A stretch of 14,722 nt of DNA. Source: JBOFCO01 sp051646105 (lineage in GTDB: Bacteria; Pseudomonadota; Alphaproteobacteria; Rhodobacterales; Rhodobacteraceae). The DNA lies in NCBI GenBank assembly GCA_051646105.1, contig JBOFCO010000222.1:1-14722 (forward strand), written 5' to 3'. Position numbers and translations under genes: made by a program. This document shows, in pieces, positions 1 to 5,601 of this stretch. Under the pieces are notes generated by a model. That model was not told the DNA's origin. It was given only the letters and a program-made list of their open reading frames with translations, and ran no database searches. Positions within the stretch are counted from its first letter, which is position 1, and the number at the start of each line of letters is the position of its first letter.

Positions 1-44
1 CCCCGCAACGCCAGGATCGGCGCAGGTCTCGCAGCTTCGCTCAT
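1..44 (-). CDS. Sugar ABC transporter ATP-binding protein, N-terminal fragment (cut by window edge)
   Basis: Only the first 14 codons are visible, reading MSEAARPAPILALRG with the final glycine inferred from two bases. An N-terminus ending in a short hydrophobic stretch then LRG is typical of RbsA/MglA-type ATPases, where this strand precedes the first nucleotide-binding domain. The start codon overlaps the permease stop in a TGATG arrangement, so translation is probably coupled. A purine-rich GGAAAGGGGG lies just upstream inside the permease gene. Being next after the binding protein and permease, it is most likely the energising ATPase of the same importer. No Walker motif is in the window, so the identification rests on position and this short N-terminus. 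Confidence 0.65.
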   Translation of the reverse strand, partial: MSEAARPAPILALR

Positions 45-1051
45 CACTTGCCCCCTTTCCGCGGCGCATAGTTCAGCGCCATCTTCCGGAACGTGTTGTT
101 CATCAGAACCGCACCAAGAAGAAGAACACCGATGATCAGGCTCGACCAGTTCCGGTCGAAGTCGGTGTAGTAGATGCCCTGCGTGACGATGGCGAAGGTG
201 ATGGTCCCGAAGAAGATGCCCACCACGCTGCCAAACCCCCCGGTCAGCAGCACGCCCCCCACCACCACCGAGATGATCGAATTGAAGATGAAGCTTTGCC
301 CGCCCGCCACCTGTGCCGAATTGAACAGGATCGCCTGGCACATGCCGACAAAGGCCGCCGATGTTGCCGACAGTACGAAAAGCAGGATCGTCATCCGTTC
401 TGTCGGGATCCCAGCGTTTCGGGCAGAAATCTTGTCGCCGCCCATCGCAAAGATCCAGTTCCCGAAGCGCGAGAAGTGAACGAAGAAGACATAGATCGCG
501 GTGATCGCCAGCCACCAGATCACCATGACCTGCAACTGCCCGCCGAAAAGAAAGTCGCCGAAGATCGACTTCGCAGGTCCTTCGGTCGCCAGTGCGACCG
601 ATGTCGACTTGGTGATCAGCACCGTCAGGCCCAGCACAATGCCCTGTACCGCGAAAAGGCTTCCCAGCGTGACAATCAGCGATGGCACCGCCGTCCGGAC
701 AACCATCAACCCGTTGATCAGACCGACGATCACCCCGAAGGACAGGGCAACCGCGACACCCAGCCAGATCGAAAGCCCGTAGTGGCCCGAAATGACCGCA
801 ACCGTCATCGCCCCGAAGGGCACCATCGCGCCGATGGAAATGTCAAGTTCGCCCGCGATCATCAGCAGACCGACCGGAATTGCGATCAGGCCAAGGTTCG
901 CCGCGACATTGAGCCAGGACGACATGCCCGCAGGCTTGAGGAAAGTGAGACCACCGAAGACGGCAAAGAAAATCAGGACGGCGACAAGGCCAAGGGCGGC
1001 CCCTGCCTCGGGGCGGCGCAGGAGGCCGCCGAGAGATGACGTGTTGCTCAT
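44..1051 (-). CDS. Sugar ABC transporter permease (RbsC/BPD_transp_2 family)
   Basis: This is the inner-membrane channel subunit of a ribose/galactose-type ABC importer, 335 residues, a usual length for the family. I chose the ATG at 1051 (MSNTSSLGGLL) because the frame upstream of it is arginine/proline-rich and not family-like; the ribosome site there (GGGAAC) is weak. Eight or more hydrophobic segments are visible. Family landmarks are GELDISIGA near residues 67-75 (the GGxDLSVG motif), the cytoplasmic loop with NAGIPTER near 212-219 that contacts the ATPase, and the glycine-rich VVGGVLLTGGFGSVVG near 263-278. It lies 100 bases after the binding-protein gene, with a hairpin between them, and overlaps the ATPase start by one base. 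The transported sugar is unknown. Confidence 0.92.
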   Translation of the reverse strand: MSNTSSLGGLLRRPEAGAALGLVAVLIFFAVFGGLTFLKPAGMSSWLNVAANLGLIAIPVGLLMIAGELDISIGAMVPFGAMTVAVISGHYGLSIWLGVAVALSFGVIVGLINGLMVVRTAVPSLIVTLGSLFAVQGIVLGLTVLITKSTSVALATEGPAKSIFGDFLFGGQLQVMVIWWLAITAIYVFFVHFSRFGNWIFAMGGDKISARNAGIPTERMTILLFVLSATSAAFVGMCQAILFNSAQVAGGQSFIFNSIISVVVGGVLLTGGFGSVVGIFFGTITFAIVTQGIYYTDFDRNWSSLIIGVLLLGAVLMNNTFRKMALNYAPRKGGK

Positions 1052-1115
1052 GGGCTGTTCCCGCCAGCGAAAATGAAGAAGGGGCAAGCAGGGCGTCGCC
1101 CCGGTTGTCGGAGGT

Positions 1116-1142
1116 GTCCGGCCCGCAGTGCGCGGACCGGAC
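1116..1142 (-). terminator. Intercistronic stem-loop between binding-protein and permease genes
   Basis: Two 11-base arms (1116-1126 and 1132-1142) pair completely, with one G-U wobble in the leftward transcript, around a 5-base loop. The hairpin starts ten bases after the binding-protein stop codon and no T-run follows. In sugar ABC operons such hairpins often stop part of the transcripts or protect the 3' end of the binding-protein message, giving more binding protein than permease. That role is inferred. Confidence 0.6.
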
Positions 1143-1151
1143 GAGATGAGA

Positions 1152-2123
1152 TCAGCGCGCGCCCTTGCCGACGCCGGCCAGCGTTGCATCGATGTTCGAC
1201 GCGTCGACAATGCCCGGTCCGGTCAGCACCGGGAAGGTGGGCAGATCGGTGCCGAAGTCGATATTCGCGGCCAGAAGGCTGACGGCCAGGTAGCTTTGCA
1301 GATAGGGCTGCTGATCGATGGCGAACATCTGTGTGCCACCCTTGACCCGGTCCAGACCGGCCTGGTTCAGGTCAAAGGTTCCCAGCATCGTCTTGCCGGT
1401 CTTGCTGGCCTGCTCGATCCCTATGGCCGCACTGTCCGCATCGCCGGCCGAGATGGTGATGATGCCGTCAATCGTGTCGTCCTTCAGAAGTTCGGCCTTG
1501 ATCGCCTCGGCCACGGCGGTCGCATCGCCGAATGACGTCGAGGGCAGCGGCAGTTGCGCGGCCTTGCCGCCCTTGCCCGAGATGCCATCGATCACACCCT
1601 GACAGCGCGCTTCCAGGTTGGCCGCGCCGGGAATGGTGTTCACGCACAGCACGTTTTTCTGGCCATGCGCGGCAAAGTATTCGCCACCGGCAACGCCCGC
1701 GACATATTCGTCGGAACCGACATAGTTGATAGCACCCAGTTCCCTGGCCTTGTCCGCGCCGCCGGCGTTCATCAGGATGACCTTGATGCCTGCGGCCATT
1801 GCATCCTTGATCGCCGGATCTTCGGCTTCGGGCACCCAGTTCGGAATGACCAGACCGTCAACTTCCATCGAGATCGCGGTGCGGATCAGCTGCACCACGT
1901 CGGGGGCGAAGTTGTCATAGTTGACCAACCGCAGGTATGTGACCTTGCCACCGTTCGCCTCGACTGCCGGGGTGGCATCATCGATGCCTTTCTTGATGAT
2001 GTTCCAGAAAGCATCATCGTTCGATCCGCCGATCACGGCGATCTCTGCCGACATGGCAGCCGATCCGGCCGCAACCAGCGCGGTCGTCGCAAGCACCCTT
2101 GCGAAAGTCTTCACATAGCCCAT
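1152..2123 (-). CDS. Periplasmic sugar-binding protein of ABC transporter (Peripla_BP_4)
   Basis: This is the secreted solute receptor that delivers substrate to the adjacent permease, 323 residues. The ATG at 2123 is chosen because GGGAGG lies about nine bases upstream; an in-frame ATG ten codons earlier lacks this. Residues 1-26 form a signal peptide (basic start, hydrophobic core, AMSA cleavage box before Glu27). The mature part begins EIAVIGGSNDDAFW, the classic first strand and binding loop of ribose/galactose-type binding proteins, followed by VDGLVIPNWVPEAE, the second-strand region GIKVILMNAGG, and a C-terminal lobe with DGIITISAGDADSAAIG and MFAIDQQPYLQ. The DQQPYLQ motif is family-typical. 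It is second in the operon after the hydroxylase. The fold suggests a carbohydrate or polyol ligand; the specific ligand is not deducible. Confidence 0.93.
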   Translation of the reverse strand: MGYVKTFARVLATTALVAAGSAAMSAEIAVIGGSNDDAFWNIIKKGIDDATPAVEANGGKVTYLRLVNYDNFAPDVVQLIRTAISMEVDGLVIPNWVPEAEDPAIKDAMAAGIKVILMNAGGADKARELGAINYVGSDEYVAGVAGGEYFAAHGQKNVLCVNTIPGAANLEARCQGVIDGISGKGGKAAQLPLPSTSFGDATAVAEAIKAELLKDDTIDGIITISAGDADSAAIGIEQASKTGKTMLGTFDLNQAGLDRVKGGTQMFAIDQQPYLQSYLAVSLLAANIDFGTDLPTFPVLTGPGIVDASNIDATLAGVGKGAR

Positions 2124-2184
2124 CTGTCGTTTCCTCCCTGTGTCCGCTTTCATCGGCGGGTTGTTAAGCTTCGGGGTGTCACCT

Positions 2185-2213
2185 GCCGCCCCGCCTCCTC
2201 ATGCGGGGGCAGC
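2185..2213 (-). terminator. GC-rich stem-loop between hydroxylase and binding-protein genes
   Basis: Arms 2185-2194 and 2203-2213 form a 10-pair stem (one G-U, one bulged C) around an 8-base loop, starting 12 bases after the hydroxylase stop codon. No T-run follows in the leftward direction, so it may be a weak terminator, a processing site or an mRNA-stability element, not a full stop. A short perfect palindrome (GGTGTCACC, 2175-2183) lies just beyond it. A separate promoter for the binding protein in this 101-base gap cannot be excluded, but I see no convincing hexamers. Confidence 0.45.
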
Positions 2214-2224
2214 CGGGATTTTGG

Positions 2225-3241
2225 TCATCCATTGCCCGCGCTGGCGTTCATGCGGGCCTTCTTTTTCTCGAAGCGCGTATTCATCAGCGCATCGCCTTGT
2301 TTCGTGCCGTCGTGCCAGGTGCCAAACCACTTATCCAAGGGGACCAGGCCATCGCCGCCGTAGTTCACCTCGAAATACTTGTGGTGCAGGTAGTGGGCGT
2401 AGGCGTGGCTGTTCAGCGGAGTGTTTTCGGTCAGCTCCAGTTTGTCGAAGCCGATATGCCCGTTGACCGCGCCGAACCCCGCGAGGTGCAGCTGATACAT
2501 TGCCAGCAGCGGGTTCGACGGGATGATCAGGTGCCAGAAGGCGACCGCGTGGTAGAGGAACCCTTCGACCGGATGCATCGACAGCGACGACCACGGCGAC
2601 GGATTGACCGAGTTGTGGTGAACCGAATGGATCCACTTGTAGAGAACGGGCGTGTGTATCAGGCGGTGGATGCAGAAGAAATGGACCTCATGTATCGCCG
2701 GGCTGATCAAGGCCAGCACGACAAGCCAGGGCCAGTACGTTTCCCACGGCAGCCAGGTCGCCCAGCTGTTGGCAAAGGCCCAGAGAAACAGCACTTCGAC
2801 CAACGTCCACAGCGGGATCGAGATGAAGAAGCTGCGCAGGAAATTGTCGATGTTCTGCGATTTGAACCAGAACACGTCCGACGGCTGTTCGGCCGGAAAC
2901 TTCGCATTGTACTTGAAGCGGGTGCCCTGCTTTTTCTTTACGTACCAGAACAGTTCCACCGATCCGTAAAAGACAAATATAGCGGCGGCATTCACTGCGT
3001 AAAGCCACAGGGCCCAACCCCAGGACAGGGTTTTCATCGTGTCGACATCCGGCACGACAAAGAACCACCAGATCAGCGCCGTCGCCATGTGAAAGGCATT
3101 CCACGGCCACAGGTATTCGGGCACCCAGGCAAGCACCTTGGGCAGGCTGAACGGCCGCCGCCAGAAGGGTGCAACGTTCAGCGCACCGTTCGGGGCCCAG
3201 TCGCCGCGCTTGTTGCGGGTTCCGAACTGAAGGTCGTCCAT
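2225..3241 (-). CDS. Membrane di-iron hydroxylase, sterol desaturase / fatty acid hydroxylase family
   Basis: This 338-residue integral membrane protein should use a histidine-bound di-iron centre and O2 to hydroxylate or desaturate a lipid-like or other substrate. The histidine boxes are clear: HEVHFFCIHRLIH (residues 184-196), HSVHH (205-209), a conserved SMHPVEG (222-227) and HYLHH (283-287), followed by the usual YGxDGLVPLDKWFGTWHDG ending. Hydrophobic segments near 50-65, 76-98, 138-158 and 168-190 place it in the membrane. The ATG at 3241 has GAGGG eight bases upstream. It is the first gene of the operon reading into the sugar-binding protein, and is divergent from the LacI regulator. 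The FA_hydroxylase superfamily includes sterol C5 desaturases, carotenoid hydroxylases and alkylglycerol monooxygenase, so the substrate is open. Confidence 0.9.
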   Translation of the reverse strand: MDDLQFGTRNKRGDWAPNGALNVAPFWRRPFSLPKVLAWVPEYLWPWNAFHMATALIWWFFVVPDVDTMKTLSWGWALWLYAVNAAAIFVFYGSVELFWYVKKKQGTRFKYNAKFPAEQPSDVFWFKSQNIDNFLRSFFISIPLWTLVEVLFLWAFANSWATWLPWETYWPWLVVLALISPAIHEVHFFCIHRLIHTPVLYKWIHSVHHNSVNPSPWSSLSMHPVEGFLYHAVAFWHLIIPSNPLLAMYQLHLAGFGAVNGHIGFDKLELTENTPLNSHAYAHYLHHKYFEVNYGGDGLVPLDKWFGTWHDGTKQGDALMNTRFEKKKARMNASAGNG

Positions 3242-3268
3242 GGTTTGTGCCCTCGATCAATTCGCCCA

Positions 3269-3316
3269 TGCACGGGTGCAAGAAGCCGACGCCCGGCCAA
3301 GGCCGGAACGGGGCGT
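3269..3316 (-). other. Structured leader upstream of the hydroxylase gene
   Basis: Two inverted repeats sit 28-75 bases before the hydroxylase start. The nearer is TGCAC-GG-GTGCA (3269-3280). The farther is a compound hairpin with outer arms ACGCC/GGCGT (3289-3293, 3312-3316) and inner arms CCGGCC/GGCCGG (3293-3298, 3301-3306; C3293 can join only one of the two). If the operon is transcribed from the promoter proposed near 3399-3427, both would lie in a leader of roughly 150 bases. It matches no riboswitch class I know. Function is unknown. Confidence 0.35.
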
Positions 3317-3398
3317 GTCCCACGCGATTCAGTCATGTCTGTTGTCTGGTGCCTTACCGCTGGGCCGTGTCCGCCGGAAAAGCCGATCAGTTGGAGGA

Positions 3399-3427
3399 CT
3401 TAGACTTTCTGTTCCGGATTCGATCAA
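3399..3427 (-). promoter_or_regulatory. Candidate promoter of the hydroxylase-sugar transporter operon
   Basis: On the minus strand, TTGATC (3427-3422) and TCTAAG (3404-3399) are 17 bases apart, each matching four of six positions of the sigma-70 -35 and -10 consensus. The -35 overlaps the inverted repeat at 3423-3443, as expected for repression by the adjacent LacI protein. Prediction only. Confidence 0.35.
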
Positions 3428-3443
3428 GAATGGAATTTTTGAT
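3423..3443. promoter_or_regulatory. Candidate LacI-family operator 1 (imperfect palindrome)
   Basis: Arms ATCAAGAAT and ATTTTTGAT, separated by GGA, match at eight of nine positions. It is an AT-rich island in an otherwise GC-rich region, lies between the divergent regulator and its presumed target operon, and overlaps the candidate operon -35. LacI-family operators are usually 16-20 base palindromes with a CG at the centre; this one has an odd centre, so assignment to the neighbouring regulator is inference. Confidence 0.5.
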
Positions 3444-3470
3444 TGCTCTTTTTCGTCGCATTCATATCAT
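3443..3470 (+). promoter_or_regulatory. Candidate promoter of the LacI-family regulator
   Basis: TTGCTC (3443-3448) and TATCAT (3465-3470, five of six matches to TATAAT) are spaced 16 bases apart, about 40 bases before the regulator start. The -10 lies inside the left arm of the perfect inverted repeat 3464-3490, which would suit autorepression. A second TATAAA at 3488-3493 would give an almost leaderless transcript. Weak prediction. Confidence 0.25.
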
Positions 3471-3490
3471 TTACGATAGCAAAATGATAT
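3464..3490. promoter_or_regulatory. Candidate operator 2 (perfect 9-base inverted repeat)
   Basis: ATATCATTT (3464-3472) and AAATGATAT (3482-3490) are exact reverse complements separated by nine bases, ending 19 bases before the regulator start codon. The regular 9-9-9 layout in an AT-rich patch points to a dimeric DNA-binding protein, most simply autoregulation by the adjacent LacI protein. The half-sites share ATCA/TGAT with the repeat at 3423-3443 but at different spacing. Confidence 0.55.
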
Positions 3491-3509
3491 AAAATGAGAT
3501 GGGTTGCCC

Positions 3510-4538
3510 ATGTCCAGGCCCACGATCCGCGATCTTGCCAAGGAAGCAGGCGTATCTGTTGCGACGGTCAACCGGGTGCTTGCGGGCACTGACAATGTCC
3601 GTGCCTCTACCCGCGCCATCATACAGGATGCGGCCGCCCGGATCGGGTTTTATGGTCATGGTGCGATTCAGGCCCGCGCGGCGGCGGCACGCCCGAAGCT
3701 GCGGCTGGGCGCGATCCTTTTGCAGCCGCACCGGCCCTTTTACCAGAATGTCGCCACGGCGTTGCGACGGGCGGCTGCTGAAGTGACAGAGGCAGAGATT
3801 GAACTGAAGATCGAATTGCTGGAGGACATCGCCCCCCAGACAACCGCCGACAGGCTGCGCGCCATGGCCCAGGACCGGCAAGCAATCTGTCTGACATCCG
3901 CTGTTCATGCTGTCGTCATGGACGCCGTGCAGGAGGTTCAGGCGAAAGGCGTTCAAGTCTTTGCGCTGATCTCGCAACTGTCGGCAACGGGCCAGGTGCC
4001 CTATATCGGTCTCGACAACTGGAAGGTCGGGCGCACCTCTGCCTGGGCCTTTCACCACATCTGCAAAACCCCCGGCCGGATCGGCATTCTTCTCGGCAAT
4101 CCCCGCTACCGGAACCAGGAAATGAACGAGGCCGGGTTTCGGTCCTACTTTCGCGAGCATGCGCCGGAGTTCACTCTGCTGGAACCGCTTGCCACCTTCG
4201 AATCCTCGGCCGTTGCACAGGAGATGACGGAAAAGCTGCTGGCCGATCAGCCGGACCTTGCCGGGCTTTATATTTCGGGCGGCGGGATCAGCGGCGCTCT
4301 TGCGGCATTGCGCGGAAGCGGTCGGGCCGGACGGGTCACTGTTGTCGGCTATGATCTGACCGATGTCACACGGTCGGCGCTGCTGGAAGGTATCCTGACA
4401 CTCGTCATCTCGCACCCTCTGGATCAGCTTGCCCGCGCGGCGATCACCGGCATGGTCCGGTCACAGCTTGCGAGTGATCGCAACACCCCGCTGACCACGA
4501 TTGCCCCTTTCGAGCTTTTCACGCGCGAGAATCTGTAG
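3510..4538 (+). CDS. LacI-family transcriptional regulator
   Basis: This 342-residue regulator probably controls the divergent sugar-transport operon. Residues 5-25 (TIRDLAKEAGVSVATVNRVLAG) are a canonical LacI helix-turn-helix, followed by STRAIIQDAAARIGF. The hinge that normally reads like LARSLR is here HGAIQARAAAARPKLR, so it diverges from the consensus. From about residue 64 a periplasmic-binding-protein fold follows, with IGLDNWKVGRTSAWAF, GRIGILLGNPRYRNQEMNEAGFRSYF, LAGLYISGGGISGALAAL and a late VVGYDLTD strand, so a sugar-like effector is expected. I chose ATG 3510, where LacI homology starts; TTG at 3504 is an alternative that adds two residues. The ribosome site (GAGATGGG) is poor, which fits low expression. 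It converges with the dehydratase gene 31 bases downstream. Confidence 0.93.
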   Translation: MSRPTIRDLAKEAGVSVATVNRVLAGTDNVRASTRAIIQDAAARIGFYGHGAIQARAAAARPKLRLGAILLQPHRPFYQNVATALRRAAAEVTEAEIELKIELLEDIAPQTTADRLRAMAQDRQAICLTSAVHAVVMDAVQEVQAKGVQVFALISQLSATGQVPYIGLDNWKVGRTSAWAFHHICKTPGRIGILLGNPRYRNQEMNEAGFRSYFREHAPEFTLLEPLATFESSAVAQEMTEKLLADQPDLAGLYISGGGISGALAALRGSGRAGRVTVVGYDLTDVTRSALLEGILTLVISHPLDQLARAAITGMVRSQLASDRNTPLTTIAPFELFTRENL

Positions 4539-4569
4539 GCTCATCGACATCGTCGCGCATAAGCCGCGC

Positions 4570-4926
4570 CTAACCTTTCCCCTCGCACAGACAGCGCACG
4601 GGCAGGCCGTGATCCGTCTGAACCTCGGCACCGGCTGCCAGTTTGTCCATCGCCTGCGCCAGCTTGATGTCCAGCACCGACAGGCCCATGCAGGAATGGG
4701 TGGTCAGGGTCACATCCACGATATTGTAGACATTCTTCCATTCCGGGTGATGGTTCAGCTTTTCCGCCGCAAGGGCCGCGCGCGACATGAAGCCCCAGCT
4801 TTCCGAGAAGTTGCGGAATTTCAGAATTTTGCGGATCGCGTCGCGACCCTCGACCGCGAGCCAACCGGTTTCGCCCAGGGGCGGGAGCGATGCCTCGCGC
4901 TCTGCATTTGTCAAAAGGTCAGCCAT
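4570..4926 (-). CDS. phhB: Pterin-4a-carbinolamine dehydratase (4a-hydroxytetrahydrobiopterin dehydratase)
   Basis: This small enzyme (118 residues) dehydrates the 4a-hydroxy-pterin formed by pterin-dependent hydroxylases so the cofactor can be recycled; bacterial members are also found without phenylalanine hydroxylase. The active-site signature is intact: KLNHHPEWKNVYNIVDVTL with His59, His60, Pro61, Glu62 and Trp63, then TTH with His77, and the GLSVLDIKLA helix with Asp86. The ATG at 4926 has GGAGG nine bases upstream. A 20-residue tail after the core (ending LCEGKG) is longer than in many homologues. The gene overlaps the end of the glutathione S-transferase gene by eight bases (ATGGCTGA), suggesting translational coupling. 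No phenylalanine hydroxylase gene is in the window. Confidence 0.9.
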   Translation of the reverse strand: MADLLTNAEREASLPPLGETGWLAVEGRDAIRKILKFRNFSESWGFMSRAALAAEKLNHHPEWKNVYNIVDVTLTTHSCMGLSVLDIKLAQAMDKLAAGAEVQTDHGLPVRCLCEGKG

Positions 4927-5539
4927 CTCGCTTCGCCTCCGCCATCCGCGCGTCGCACATCGCGATGGATCGGGCCAGCGCGGGCCTTCCACTGATGCGC
5001 GCCCAGTAATCCTGAAACACCGGGCGGGCTTCGATCGTCTTGAACTGCATGCCCCATCCGATCTGGCTGCCCGTCGCGACATCAGCGGCGGAAAAGGCAT
5101 CGCCCGCCAGATAGGGATTGTCTGCCAGCCAGCCTTCCAACACGTCCAGCGTGGTTTTCAGATCGCGGAAACCGACCCTTCCCTTCGCTTCCCCCGGAAC
5201 GGTTACACCCAGAGAATTGGCGATGATGATCGCTTCCAGCGGGCCCGCGCCGAAGAACAGCCAGCGGTAATATGCACCCCTGTTCTTCGGGGCCAGACCG
5301 GCCTGCGGAAAGGTATCGGCCAGATAGGCGCAGATCGCTGCGTATTCGGTAACAACGGTCTGTCCATGCCTGATCGCCGGGACCTTGCCCATCGGATTTA
5401 TCGCCAGATATGCCGGTGCCTGCATCGTGGTGCCGTAGTCCAGCCAAACCACATCATAGGGCTGGCCGATTTCCTCCATCATCCAGTGGGCGATGCGGCC
5501 CCGCGACATCGGATTTGTGTAAAGCGTCAGGTCAGGCAT
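4919..5539 (-). CDS. Glutathione S-transferase family protein
   Basis: This is a cytosolic protein of 206 residues, normal for the superfamily. The thioredoxin-like N-domain begins LTLYTNPMSRGRIAHWMMEE, with Ser12/Arg13 where catalytic Ser or Cys residues sit, the cis-proline loop GKVPAI (Pro54) and TEYAAICAYLAD (64-74). The glutathione-site Glu-Ser pair here reads Glu65-Tyr66, so the usual serine is replaced. The all-helical C-domain carries the N-capping box FSAADV (Asp153). ATG 5539 is supported by GGAGGG a few bases upstream. It lies 62 bases after the COG3146 gene and overlaps the dehydratase start. The substrate is unknown; detoxification or a ligandin-like role is inferred from family only. 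Confidence 0.9.
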   Translation of the reverse strand: MPDLTLYTNPMSRGRIAHWMMEEIGQPYDVVWLDYGTTMQAPAYLAINPMGKVPAIRHGQTVVTEYAAICAYLADTFPQAGLAPKNRGAYYRWLFFGAGPLEAIIIANSLGVTVPGEAKGRVGFRDLKTTLDVLEGWLADNPYLAGDAFSAADVATGSQIGWGMQFKTIEARPVFQDYWARISGRPALARSIAMCDARMAEAKRDG

Positions 5540-5601
5540 GGGTCCCTCCGGCGTTGTACAGATGGTGCCACAGGGTGGCCGTCGCGTCACGCGCCTTGCA
5601 G

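Noticed and set aside
1052..1210. N-terminal extension of the permease by 53 codons
   Set aside because: The extra residues are Arg/Pro-rich, overlap the binding-protein end and the intercistronic hairpin, and RbsC-type permeases start near the first membrane segment.
2201..3403. A 400-codon open frame on the + strand opposite the hydroxylase
   Set aside because: The opposite strand encodes a protein with complete family motifs; the + frame product is Arg-rich and matches no family I know.
3504..3509. TTG start for the LacI gene two codons upstream
   Set aside because: Adds only Met-Pro; the ATG at 3510 begins exactly where family homology begins. Kept as an alternative, not excluded.
3471..4415. 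A 314-codon frame on the minus strand opposite the LacI gene
   Set aside because: The LacI reading on the + strand has a clear helix-turn-helix and effector domain; the antisense product has no recognisable domain.
5567..5579. Short hairpin GCCAC/GTGGC between COG3146 and GST genes
   Set aside because: Five pairs with a three-base loop and no T-run is too weak to call a terminator in this GC-rich background.
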